Assembly: GCF_036245865.1 (NCBI RefSeq)
Contig: NZ_BTTW01000009.1
Location: forward strand, 1 to 64,000
Length of the DNA stretch: 64,000 bases
Reading direction: 5' to 3'
DNA from: Corallococcus caeni
GTDB taxonomy: Bacteria; Myxococcota; Myxococcia; Myxococcales; Myxococcaceae
Shown here: piece by piece, positions 52,364-60,988 of the stretch
How the letters are laid out: each line of letters starts with the position of its first letter
Numbering within the stretch: position 1 is the stretch's first letter
Position numbers and translations under genes: made by a program
The notes under the pieces: generated by a model
What the model saw: only the letters and a program-made list of their open reading frames with translations
Database searches by the model: none
Told to the model about the DNA's origin: nothing

Positions 52364-53677
52364 ATGTACGTGAAAGAGGTCCACCTCTCCAACATCCGGT
52401 CCATCGAGTCGCTGACGTGGGCGCTGCCGGACCATCAGTCTGGCCACGGGTGGCACGTCATCATCGGTGACAACGGTGCGGGCAAAAGCTCGTTCCTTCG
52501 CGCCATCGCGCTCGCGCTCGTAGGACCGAAGGAGGCCATAGCGCTCCGGCAGGACTGGAACGAGTGGCTTCGAGTTAGCGCCTTATTCGCCATCGCGCAT
52601 CTCAAACTGAAATGGGATGAGCAGTACGACCAATTTGTCGACGCGGCCCCTCCGCCTCCTAACCATGTTCTAAGTGCCGAGCTACAGCTGATACGCATCA
52701 AGATGGGAGAGCAGCCGGCTCAGGCCTACCTCGTCAACAAGCCAGACAATTCCGTTCAGCAATCTCATGTTTGGGGGGAGGGAGCCGGATGGTTCTCTGC
52801 TTCTTACGGTCCGTTTCGACGTTTTGCCGGGGGCGATTCGGAACAAGCCAAGCTGTTCGAATCGAACCCCAAACTGGCCCGCCATTTGTCCGTCTTCGGT
52901 GAGGCCGTCGCACTCTCGGAATGTCTTGAATGGCTCAAGCTCCTCCAGTTCAAGAAGCTCGAGAAGGATCCCGAAGGGGACCTCCTTGAGTCCTTGAAGC
53001 AGTTCATCAACCAGCCGGACTTCCTACCCAACGAAGCCCGACTCGAATCGATCTCTTCCAAGGGTGTTCGGTTCGTCGATGGCAACGGCTGCGATATTCC
53101 TGTCGAGAACCTGAGTGACGGGTACCGCGCCATCCTGAGCATGACCTTCGAGTTGATCCGACAGCTCGCGCGAGCCTATGGGGGCGACAAGCTCTTCGCT
53201 CCTGGGGACTCAACGACCATCGTCGTCCCTGGTGTCGTCCTGATTGACGAGATCGACGCGCACCTGCATCCCGTGTGGCAGCGAAGAGTCGGTCGCTGGT
53301 TCCGAGAACACTTCCCGAACATCCAGTTCATCGTCACGACGCACAGTCCGCTCATCTGCCAGGCCGCGACCGTGGGCAGCGTGTTCCGCCTTCCAAGGCC
53401 GGGCACCGACGAAGAAGCGGGCATGGTCACGGGCGTCGCACTCGACCGGCTGCTCTACGGAAACGTCCTGGACGCCTACAGCACAGGGGCTTTTGGTGAC
53501 GTGCCGCTGCGCTCTCCCGAAGCACTGGAGAAGCTCGAACGGCTCGCAATCCTCAACCAGAAGGAACTCGCGCAGGGCCTGTCCCCCGAGGAACAGGCGG
53601 AACAGCAGCACCTGCGCGCGCAGCTTCCCACCGCATCCAGCGCTCTTCCGTCCGACACGGAGGTGCCGCAGCCTTGA
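52364..53677 (+). CDS. Septu-like defence ATPase (PtuA-type AAA/ABC)
   Basis: 437 residues from the ATG at 52364. Walker A is GDNGAGKSS (residues 35-43), the signature-like LSDGYRAILSM sits before Walker B (VVLIDEIDAHLHP), and the H-loop is VTTHSPLI. This order and the central helical insert match OLD/SMC-like ATPases of anti-phage systems. The HNH gene starts inside its stop codon region (4-bp overlap), giving the PtuA-PtuB order of Septu. Codon use is noticeably less G/C-biased than in neighbouring genes, consistent with recent transfer. The PtuA family is sometimes longer; no truncation is obvious. An unrelated toxin-type ATPase is the alternative. Confidence 0.8.
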   Translation: MYVKEVHLSNIRSIESLTWALPDHQSGHGWHVIIGDNGAGKSSFLRAIALALVGPKEAIALRQDWNEWLRVSALFAIAHLKLKWDEQYDQFVDAAPPPPNHVLSAELQLIRIKMGEQPAQAYLVNKPDNSVQQSHVWGEGAGWFSASYGPFRRFAGGDSEQAKLFESNPKLARHLSVFGEAVALSECLEWLKLLQFKKLEKDPEGDLLESLKQFINQPDFLPNEARLESISSKGVRFVDGNGCDIPVENLSDGYRAILSMTFELIRQLARAYGGDKLFAPGDSTTIVVPGVVLIDEIDAHLHPVWQRRVGRWFREHFPNIQFIVTTHSPLICQAATVGSVFRLPRPGTDEEAGMVTGVALDRLLYGNVLDAYSTGAFGDVPLRSPEALEKLERLAILNQKELAQGLSPEEQAEQQHLRAQLPTASSALPSDTEVPQP

Positions 53678-54483
53678 TCCATCTCCCGAACCTTCCGCTG
53701 CCGGAACCGGCCAACATGCAACTGAAGGGCTACCAGCAGGAAATCGATTCGCTCCCCGACTACGAGACGCGCGTCGAACGCGCGCAGGAGCGATTCAGCA
53801 GTCTGAATAGGAAGGGCAACGCGACCTTCGACACCGTCAAGGCGACCCTGTCGAAGATGTCCGTGGGCGTCCAACGCTGTGCCTACTGCGAGGACTCCTT
53901 GGCCGACGAGGTGGAGCACATCAGGCCCAAGGCTCTGTATCCAGAGCTGACCTTTGCCTGGATGAACTACCTGTATGCCTGCGGTCCCTGCAACGGGCCC
54001 AAGAACAGCCGCTTCGCGGTCTTCGCGCAGGAGACAGGCATCCATACGGACGTGGGTCGCCGACGTAACGCCCCCATGGTTGCTCCCGTCCCTGGCACTC
54101 CCGTGCTGCTGGATCCTCGCGTGGAAGATCCCATGGACTTCATGAGCCTGGAGATCCGGCAGACATTCCTCTTCACCGCCACTGCTGCACCGGGCACCGT
54201 GGCGTACCAGCGTGCGAAGTACACCATCGATCTTCTTTGCCTCAACAGCCGTGAATCGCTCCCGCGTACGCGCTACCACGCCTATCGCGACTTCTTGATG
54301 CACCTCAGGGGATACGTCCAGGACCGGACCCACGGCCACGCTCCAGAGCATCTCCAGCACCTGGCGCACGACATCCAGACGCGCCAGCACGCCACGGTCT
54401 GGCGGGAGATGAAGCGCCAGCATCAGCTCATCCCGGAGCTGAAGCGCCTGTTCGAAGCGGCTCCCGAAGCCTTGGGGTGGTAG
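53674..54483 (+). CDS. Septu-like HNH endonuclease (PtuB-type, TIGR02646-like)
   Basis: 269 residues. The TTG start at 53674 overlaps the ATPase stop and has GGAGGTG eight bases upstream, so it is preferred over the internal ATG at 53716. HNH motifs are visible: RCAYCEDSL, VEHIRPKALYP (first His) and YACGPCNGPKNS (second Cys pair and Asn), i.e. two CxxC zinc ligand pairs flanking the catalytic His. The family, TIGR02646-like, is the nuclease partner of Septu and of some retrons. Together with the ATPase it forms a two-gene abortive-infection or DNA-cleavage module. A hairpin follows the stop. Confidence 0.82.
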   Translation: MIHLPNLPLPEPANMQLKGYQQEIDSLPDYETRVERAQERFSSLNRKGNATFDTVKATLSKMSVGVQRCAYCEDSLADEVEHIRPKALYPELTFAWMNYLYACGPCNGPKNSRFAVFAQETGIHTDVGRRRNAPMVAPVPGTPVLLDPRVEDPMDFMSLEIRQTFLFTATAAPGTVAYQRAKYTIDLLCLNSRESLPRTRYHAYRDFLMHLRGYVQDRTHGHAPEHLQHLAHDIQTRQHATVWREMKRQHQLIPELKRLFEAAPEALGW

Positions 54484-54487
54484 CGCC

Positions 54488-54516
54488 GGACCCTGTGGCC
54501 CTGTAGCCACGGGTCC
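54488..54516 (+). terminator. Hairpin after the Septu-like pair
   Basis: GGACCC-T-GTGG (54488-54498) and CCACGGGTCC (54507-54516) form a 10-bp stem with one bulged T, immediately after the HNH stop. No T-run follows. Confidence 0.5.
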
Positions 54517-54629
54517 CACGCCCGGACTGTCTCCCGGCGCCCCCACTCCCAGTCGCTTCAGAGGGGAACCAGGGTTGGCCCGGGGGCTGCAATGTCCACG
54601 GGCACACCCTGAAACCAAGGTTCCCGACC

Positions 54630-57143
54630 ATGCGAGTCCTGCTCGCCACGCTCTTCGTCTGTCTTCTGGCCGCCCCGGCCTCCGCGCAACCCTGTCCCCC
54701 GGCCGCTTCGCCCACCGCGGGCGTCGCCCAGGGCACCCTCGTGGCGCGCTTCCGTGCGCAGCCGCAGCAGGCGGAGGCCACCGAGTGCCCGGACACGGAG
54801 CCGCGCACCTTCAGCCTCAAGCACACGGAGGTGGACGCGGAGGTCAGCGGCTTCCTCGCTTCCGTCACCGTGACGCAGGTGTTCGAGAACCCATACACCG
54901 CTCCCCTTGAAGCGCTCTACGTCTTCCCGCTGCCGGAGCTGGCCGCCGTGGACGGCATGGAGATGCACCTGGGTGAACGCGTCATCCAGGGCGTCATCCA
55001 GACCCGCGAGCAGGCCCGCGACACCTACGAGCGCGCCAAGGCCGAGGGCAAGACGGCCGCGCTGCTCGACCAGGAGCGCCCCAACATCTTCACCCAGTCC
55101 GTCGCCAACATCCTCCCCGGTGAAACCATCCGCGTCCGCATCCACTACGTGGAGCGCCTCACCTACGACGCGGGCACCTACCGCTTCAGCTTCCCCATGG
55201 TCGTCGGCCCCCGCTTCATCGGCGGCCAGCCGCTGCCCACGCGCCAGGGTGAAGGCGTTGAGCCCGACACCACCACCGTCCCCGACGCGAGCCGCATCAC
55301 GCCCCCGGTGCTCACCGACACGCGCAGCGGCCACGACATCCAGATCACCGTGCGCCTGGACGCGGGCCTCCCGGTCCACTCGCTGCGCTCCACCACCCAC
55401 CGCGTCGACGTGAAGCGCGACGGACAGTCCCGCGCCACCGTCAGCCTGGGCCGCGATGACCGCATCCCCAACAAGGACTTCATCCTGGAGTACGTCGTCG
55501 CCGACGCGCTCATCCGCCCCGCCGTCCTCATGCACCGCGACCCCGGCGCGGACCACGGCTACTTCCTGGTGATGCTCAACCCGCAGCTGTCCCCCACCGA
55601 GAAGGAGATCGTCCCCCGCGAGCTCTACATGGTGCTCGACACGTCCTGCTCGCAGTCCGGCCTGGCCATCGAGAAGTCCAAGGCCATCACCAAGGAAGTG
55701 CTCAACCACCTGATGCCGGAGGACACCTTCCAGGTCCTCAACTTCGACACGCAGGTGACCAAGTTCGCGCCCACCGCCGTCCCCGCCACGCCGGAGAACA
55801 TCCAGAACGCCCTGCCCTACGTCGCCAACTTCTGGGGCGGTGGCGGCACCGACGTGAACATCGCCGCCCAGGAGGCCATGGTCCCGGAGAACGACCCGGC
55901 CCGCCTGCGCATGGTGCTCTTCATGACGGACGGCCTCATCGGCGCGGATGAGCAGGTGCTCGGCACGCTCCAGGAGCACCTCCGGGAAGAGACGCGCATC
56001 TTCTCCGCCGGCGTGGGCTCCAGCACGAACCGATACCTCATCACCAAGATGGGCGAGTTGGGCCGCGGCGCCTCCACCCTCGTCAACCTCAACCGCCCGG
56101 AGGAAGACGTCGCCCGCGAGTTCGAGCAGCGCATGCGCGGCCCGGTCCTCACCTCCCTCGTCGTGGACACCGACGGCCTGCCCGTCAGCGACGTGTACCC
56201 GAAGTCCGTGCCGGACCTCTTCGCCGGCCAGCCGCTGTTCCTCGTGGGCAAGTTCACTGGCACCGGTGACGGCGTCCTCCGCATCTCCGGCCGCGTGCGC
56301 GGCGAGGTCCGCCGCTTCGACGTGCCCGTGCACTTCCCCGAAGTCGCCCCGGAGCACGGCTCGCTCAAGAGCCTCTGGGCCCGCCAGCGCATCGAGGAGC
56401 TGACCGTGGCGGGCTACCGTGGCGAGACGCCGGAAATCATCCAGGGCATCACCGAGACCGCGCTCCAGTACCACCTGATGAGCCGCTACACGTCCTTCGT
56501 CGCGGTGGAGCAGGTGGCTCGCACGGCCCCCAACGGTGAGACGGTCCGCGAGATGGTCCCCGTGCAGCTCCCTGACGGCATGGTGGCGGGTGCGCTCAGC
56601 CGCGAGGAGATTCCCCCCGGCGACCCCATCATCTCCGTGCGCGCCCCGCGCAACGCCCGCCGCGTCACCGCCTACTTCCCCTTCGGACTGGTGAAGCCGC
56701 TCACGTTCGACACGCTCACGAAGTCCTGGCGCGGCCGCTTCCTCGTGCCGCTGGGCATCGCGGATGGCTACTACACGGTGTTCATCATCGCGGAGCTGGC
56801 GGACGGCCGCGTGGAGCGCAGCGAGGTGCGCTACCGCCTGGACTCCCAGGGCAACGACTTCGACGTCGTCCTCTCCCAGAAGGAAGTGGCCCCCGGTGAC
56901 ACGCTGACGCTGGACGTGGACGCGGTGGAGGCCACGCAGGAGGTCAGCGTGTACGGCGACCTCTTCGGCGAGGACCAGCAGCTCCTCGACACGCAGGACC
57001 GCCTGCGCTTCACCAAGGCCCTGGTCATCCCCGAGGGCACACCGGCCGGGACATATGAGCTGGTGTTCGTCGCCCGCGACGCCGCCGGCAACCGCTTCGA
57101 GCGCCGGGAGACGCTGCGCGTCATCCACGCCCGGCATGACTGA
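54630..57143 (+). CDS. VIT and VWA domain protein
   Basis: 837 residues with a cleavable signal peptide (LLAAPASAQ). The VIT domain covers about 60-190 (VTVTQVFENPYTAPLEALYVFPLP, REQARDTYERAKAEGKTAALLDQERPN cut at its own helices). The VWA domain is at about 330-510, with the complete MIDAS motif DTSCS (D-x-S-x-S), TDVNIA and FMTDG. A C-terminal beta domain of about 250 residues follows. VIT/VWA proteins bind divalent metals and partner proteins; in bacteria they are found on the surface or in the periplasm. A sorting tail (PEP-CTERM or GlyGly-CTERM) is not seen. Confidence 0.85.
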   Translation: MRVLLATLFVCLLAAPASAQPCPPAASPTAGVAQGTLVARFRAQPQQAEATECPDTEPRTFSLKHTEVDAEVSGFLASVTVTQVFENPYTAPLEALYVFPLPELAAVDGMEMHLGERVIQGVIQTREQARDTYERAKAEGKTAALLDQERPNIFTQSVANILPGETIRVRIHYVERLTYDAGTYRFSFPMVVGPRFIGGQPLPTRQGEGVEPDTTTVPDASRITPPVLTDTRSGHDIQITVRLDAGLPVHSLRSTTHRVDVKRDGQSRATVSLGRDDRIPNKDFILEYVVADALIRPAVLMHRDPGADHGYFLVMLNPQLSPTEKEIVPRELYMVLDTSCSQSGLAIEKSKAITKEVLNHLMPEDTFQVLNFDTQVTKFAPTAVPATPENIQNALPYVANFWGGGGTDVNIAAQEAMVPENDPARLRMVLFMTDGLIGADEQVLGTLQEHLREETRIFSAGVGSSTNRYLITKMGELGRGASTLVNLNRPEEDVAREFEQRMRGPVLTSLVVDTDGLPVSDVYPKSVPDLFAGQPLFLVGKFTGTGDGVLRISGRVRGEVRRFDVPVHFPEVAPEHGSLKSLWARQRIEELTVAGYRGETPEIIQGITETALQYHLMSRYTSFVAVEQVARTAPNGETVREMVPVQLPDGMVAGALSREEIPPGDPIISVRAPRNARRVTAYFPFGLVKPLTFDTLTKSWRGRFLVPLGIADGYYTVFIIAELADGRVERSEVRYRLDSQGNDFDVVLSQKEVAPGDTLTLDVDAVEATQEVSVYGDLFGEDQQLLDTQDRLRFTKALVIPEGTPAGTYELVFVARDAAGNRFERRETLRVIHARHD

Positions 57144-57183
57144 CCCGCGAATCAATCTCGGGTACCCTGGCGGTCCGTTTCTG

Positions 57184-57208
57184 GCCCCGCGCCTCACCGG
57201 CGCGGGGC
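57184..57208 (+). terminator. Terminator after the VIT/VWA gene
   Basis: GCCCCGCGCC (57184-57193) and GGCGCGGGGC (57199-57208) form a perfect 10-bp stem with a 5-nt loop, followed by TGTTTCTTT. Confidence 0.8.
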
Positions 57209-57242
57209 TGTTTCTTTCGCCCAGGCCGCGAGGAGTCTTCCG

Positions 57243-59060
57243 ATGTCGTCGTCGTCCCTGCACTACACGCCCAACCTCCGCGATATTGAGTTCAACCTCT
57301 TCGAGTTCCTGGACATCGGCCGCACGTCGTTGGGCAAGGGCCCCTTCGGGGACCTGGACGAGACGGCGGCCCGGCAGACGCTGGAGACCTTCGCCCAGCT
57401 GTGCACGCAGGAACTGGCGAAGAGCTTCGACGAGTCCGAGCACAACCCGCCGAAGCTGGTGAACGGCGAGGTGAAGCTGCCCCCCGGCCTCAAGGCCGCG
57501 ATGGGCGCCTACTACGACGCGGGCATGCACCTCTTGGAGACGCCCACGCACCTGGGCGGCCTGGGCGCGCCGCCGTCGCTGGGCTGGGCCGCGTTCGAGC
57601 TGCTCCTGGGCAGCAACCCCGCGCTGGCGTTCTTCACGCTGGGCAACCTGCTCGCGCGCGTCATCGACAAGCTGGGCACGGAGTCGCAGAAGCAGCGCTT
57701 CCTGCCGCACATCCTGGACAAGCGTTGGAGCGGGTCCATGGTGCTGACGGAGCCGGACGCGGGCAGCGACGTGGGCGCCGCGCGCACCAAGGCCCGTCAG
57801 GTGAACGGCGACGTCTGGGAGATTGAAGGCGTCAAGCGCTTCATCACCAACGGCGAGTCGGACATCGCGGAGAACATCATCCACATGGTGCTCGCGCGGC
57901 CGGACGGCGCGGCGCCGGGCACCAAGGGCCTGTCGCTGTTCGTGGTGCCCAAGTTCTGGGTGAACGAGGACGGCAGCCTGGGCGAGCACAACAACGTCGT
58001 CTGCACGAAGCTGGAGAAGAAGATGGGCCTGAAGGGGTCCGTCACGTGCGAGCTGACGTTCGGCGACGGCAAGCCCACGCGCGGCCTGCTGCTGGGCGAC
58101 GTGCACGACGGCATCCGGCAGATGTTCCACATCATCGAGAACGCGCGCATGGCGGTGGGCCTCAAGTCCATGGCCGCGCTGTCCGCGGGCTACTTCCGCG
58201 CGCTGTCGTTCGCGAAGGACCGCGTGCAGGGCAGCGACCTGGCGAAGGCGCGCGACAAGTCCGCGCCGCGCGTGAGCATCCTCCAGCACCCGGACGTGCG
58301 CCGCATGCTGATGGCGCAGAAGGCGCACGCGGAGGGCCTGCGCGCGCTGGCGCTGTTCACCGCGTCCGTGCAGGACCAGGTGGAGCTGCAGGGCGGCCAC
58401 CGCTCCACGGCGGCGGGCGAGGCGGACGTGCTCAACGACATGCTGCTGCCGCTGGTGAAGGGGTACAGCTCGGAGAAGGCGTATGAGCTGTTGTCCCTGT
58501 CGCTCCAGGTGCACGGCGGTTCAGGCTTCCTGACGGACTACCCGGTGGAGCAGTACATCCGGGACCAGAAGATCGACTCGCTCTACGAGGGCACCACGCA
58601 CATCCAGGCGTTGGACCTGCTGATGCGCAAGGTGGCGCGCGACGGCGGCGCGACGCTGTCCGGCCTGCTGGGCCGCATCCGCGAGACGGCGGAAGGCAAC
58701 GAGGGCGGCCCGGAGCTGAAGACCGAGCGCGCCGCGCTGGCGGAGGCGCTGGGGCACCTGGAGACGCTGCTCGGCACGCTGATGGGCAAGCTGGGCGAGT
58801 CCGTCTACCACGTGGGCTTCCAGGGCAACCGCGTGCTGTTCGCCGTGGCGGAGGTGGTCATCGGCTGGCTGCTGGTGCGCCACGCGGCCGTGGCGCTGGA
58901 GCGGATGAAGTCGAACCCCGGCGACAAGGCGTTCTACAGCGGCAAGGTGGCCAGCGCCCGGTGGTTCTGCCACGAGGTGCTGCCCGGCATCGCCCACGCC
59001 GCGCGCATGGTGGAGAACGGCAACCTGGACCTGATGGACGTGGCGGAAGAGTCGTTCTAG
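57243..59060 (+). CDS. Acyl-CoA dehydrogenase
   Basis: 605 residues with GAGGAGT upstream. It belongs to the long form that carries an extra C-terminal helical domain of about 150 residues. LTEPDAGSDVGAA is the FAD/acyl-CoA contact loop. The catalytic Glu is in YEGTTHIQALDLL. The body is full length. Long-form ACADs act on long-chain or polyketide-related acyl-CoA and reduce electron-transfer flavoprotein. No beta-oxidation partner is adjacent, so the specific substrate is open. Confidence 0.88.
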   Translation: MSSSSLHYTPNLRDIEFNLFEFLDIGRTSLGKGPFGDLDETAARQTLETFAQLCTQELAKSFDESEHNPPKLVNGEVKLPPGLKAAMGAYYDAGMHLLETPTHLGGLGAPPSLGWAAFELLLGSNPALAFFTLGNLLARVIDKLGTESQKQRFLPHILDKRWSGSMVLTEPDAGSDVGAARTKARQVNGDVWEIEGVKRFITNGESDIAENIIHMVLARPDGAAPGTKGLSLFVVPKFWVNEDGSLGEHNNVVCTKLEKKMGLKGSVTCELTFGDGKPTRGLLLGDVHDGIRQMFHIIENARMAVGLKSMAALSAGYFRALSFAKDRVQGSDLAKARDKSAPRVSILQHPDVRRMLMAQKAHAEGLRALALFTASVQDQVELQGGHRSTAAGEADVLNDMLLPLVKGYSSEKAYELLSLSLQVHGGSGFLTDYPVEQYIRDQKIDSLYEGTTHIQALDLLMRKVARDGGATLSGLLGRIRETAEGNEGGPELKTERAALAEALGHLETLLGTLMGKLGESVYHVGFQGNRVLFAVAEVVIGWLLVRHAAVALERMKSNPGDKAFYSGKVASARWFCHEVLPGIAHAARMVENGNLDLMDVAEESF

Positions 59061-59138
59061 GCGCGCTGGCTCCGGGCCTCGGGTGTGGCTCCGGGGAGAC
59101 ACACGGCCCTGGCCCGGAGTTCGCAGTGGGGGTGGAGC

Positions 59139-60809
59139 ATGATGCTCTCCACCCTCACCGCGCTGACCCTGGCGGCCACCGTCACCAACACCGAGACCGT
59201 GCACGACCTGGAGCCGTTCGGCGGCCACGTCGTCGCGTGCACCGAAGGCGGCCTGGAGCTGTTCACTCCGGCCGGCCGGCCGGTGCGGGTGCTCACGGTG
59301 GAGGACGGGCTGCCCAGCCACTTCTGCCGCGCGCTGGAGTCCACGGGCGACCGGCTCTTCGTGGCCACGGATGAAGGGCTCGTGTCGCTGGACACGCGCT
59401 TCCACGTGACGCCGGTGCTGGACGTGCGCTGGCAGGCGCTGCCCGCCGCCGAGGACGCGAGCACCCCGGACTACGTGAGCCGGCTGGAGTCACTGGCCGC
59501 GGTGCTGACGCCGGGCCCCGCGTACACGGCGTTCTCGCCCCGCTTCGCGGGCACGGCGGAGGGGCGCCTGTTCGAACTGGGCACCGGGCGCGCGTGGTCA
59601 CTGCCGGGACCGGTGCGGTTCATCTCCGACACGCGCGACGGCGTGGACGTGGGCACCACCGAGGGCGCGTTCTCCATCAACGCCAGCGGGCGGCTCACCG
59701 CGCTGCGCGACCTGCCCACCGGGCCGCTGTCGTTCGCCATGACGGAGCAGGGCGTGCGCATCGTGGGCAGTCACGGCGAGGTACACGCGTGGGAGACGGA
59801 GTCCGTGCCACTCCAGGCCGTGAGCGTTCCCAAGGGCGCCACCGTGCTGCGCGATGGCTGGGCGGGCACGCGGGCCTCTGGCGTGTTCCTCCAGGGCAAG
59901 AAGGGGTGGCGCCGTATCACCCCCACCGGGCAGCTCTGCGGCAATCACATCACCGCGCTGGCCCGGCATCAGAACCAGCTCGTGGTGGGCACGTTCGACC
60001 GGGGCGTCTGCATCCAGCGTGAGGATGGCCGGTGGCAGACCGTCCGCGCGCCTTCGCTCCCCAGCGACCAGGTGCTGGGCATCACCAGCGACGGCGTGAA
60101 CCTCTACGTCGCCACCACGTACGGCCTGGGCTTCCATGACGGCAAGGCGTGGACGCAGGTGGCGTATGGGGCTCGCAACCCCGTGGCCCTGGGGAAGCTG
60201 TCCGTGCTCAACGTGTCACAGGTCGACGGCGGCGTGGCGCTGGTGGATGGCCGGGGCGTGTCCCTGATCACCCCCGGCGCCTCCCCCCTGTCCCTGGTGA
60301 AGCGGATGCCCCTGCCCAAGGAGTGGAGCAAGCATCCCTCCGTGGGTGAAGGCGCGGGCCGCTTCCTGTGGATGGGCAGCGAGGACCGGGGCCTGCTGCG
60401 CTGGGACGGCGAGAAGTGGCAGCGCTTCCACGACGGTCGCGACCTCACCGACAACTGGATCACCGCGCTGTCCACCGACGCGCAAGGGCGCGCCGTCGCG
60501 GGCACCTGCCAGGACGGCTTCAGCTACTTCGACGGCGCGAAGTGGACCCGCGTGCGCACGGCGTCCGGCCTGCCCTCCCCCGCCATCGTCTCCGCCGCGC
60601 TCGTGCCCGGGGGCGCGGTGGTGGGCACGCTGCTCGGCGCGTCGTACTTCGACGCGGGCACGGGCGAGGTGCACGCGCTGCCGAAGCTCGCGGATCCGCG
60701 CGTCTACGCGGTGCTCCCGGAGGGCGACTCCGCCCTCTTTGGCACCGAGGGCGGACTCTCGAGCGCTGCCTGGAAGCCCCTGACCGCTCCCGCGCTCAGC
60801 CGGCGCTGA
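59139..60809 (+). CDS. Secreted beta-propeller protein (two-component-regulator propeller type)
   Basis: 556 residues from the ATG at 59139 (GGTGGAGC upstream). A short signal-like start (MMLSTLTALTLAATVT) is followed by at least seven repeats of the form V-G-T-x-x-G-(V/L)-x-x-x-x (for example GTTEGAFSINASG, GTFDRGVCIQREDG, GSEDRGLLRWDGEKW), as in the propeller domains of hybrid two-component regulators. No kinase domain follows, so it is a stand-alone propeller, perhaps a sensor or binding partner. Its 3' side holds two palindromic repeats. Confidence 0.78.
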   Translation: MMLSTLTALTLAATVTNTETVHDLEPFGGHVVACTEGGLELFTPAGRPVRVLTVEDGLPSHFCRALESTGDRLFVATDEGLVSLDTRFHVTPVLDVRWQALPAAEDASTPDYVSRLESLAAVLTPGPAYTAFSPRFAGTAEGRLFELGTGRAWSLPGPVRFISDTRDGVDVGTTEGAFSINASGRLTALRDLPTGPLSFAMTEQGVRIVGSHGEVHAWETESVPLQAVSVPKGATVLRDGWAGTRASGVFLQGKKGWRRITPTGQLCGNHITALARHQNQLVVGTFDRGVCIQREDGRWQTVRAPSLPSDQVLGITSDGVNLYVATTYGLGFHDGKAWTQVAYGARNPVALGKLSVLNVSQVDGGVALVDGRGVSLITPGASPLSLVKRMPLPKEWSKHPSVGEGAGRFLWMGSEDRGLLRWDGEKWQRFHDGRDLTDNWITALSTDAQGRAVAGTCQDGFSYFDGAKWTRVRTASGLPSPAIVSAALVPGGAVVGTLLGASYFDAGTGEVHALPKLADPRVYAVLPEGDSALFGTEGGLSSAAWKPLTAPALSRR

Positions 60810-60861
60810 ATCGTTGAGAAGGTGAGAAGCCCACGAGGCCGCCCCGTCGGTGCCGCGCCGC

Positions 60862-60892
60862 CCGAACTGGTCCGACAGTCGGACCAGTTCGG
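60862..60892. repeat. Palindromic intergenic repeat, copy 1
   Basis: Perfect 14-bp inverted repeat (60862-60875 / 60879-60892) around a CAG centre. It shares the 19-bp core TCCGACAGTCGGACCAGTT with copy 2, which lies exactly 70 bp downstream. It could act as a hairpin terminator for 59139-60809 or be a dispersed repeat element. Confidence 0.75.
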
Positions 60893-60934
60893 AGAACCAC
60901 GGCCGGGGGAGCCTCCGCCCCATCGGACAACGGA

Positions 60935-60959
60935 AACCTGTCCGACAGTCGGACCAGTT
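60935..60959. repeat. Palindromic intergenic repeat, copy 2
   Basis: The inverted repeat AACCTGTCCGA / TCGGACCAGTT around CAG has 11-bp arms with two mismatches. Its 19-bp core (60941-60959) is identical to the core of copy 1. Confidence 0.65.
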
Positions 60960-60988
60960 GGGCCAGGTCGGCCGCCCGGCCCCGTCGC

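Noticed and set aside
54558-58514. A 1318-residue frame on the minus strand
   Set aside because: It is antisense to the VIT/VWA and acyl-CoA dehydrogenase genes, has His/Leu/Ala/Glu-rich shadow composition, and has no signal or motif. Long antisense frames are expected in high-GC DNA.
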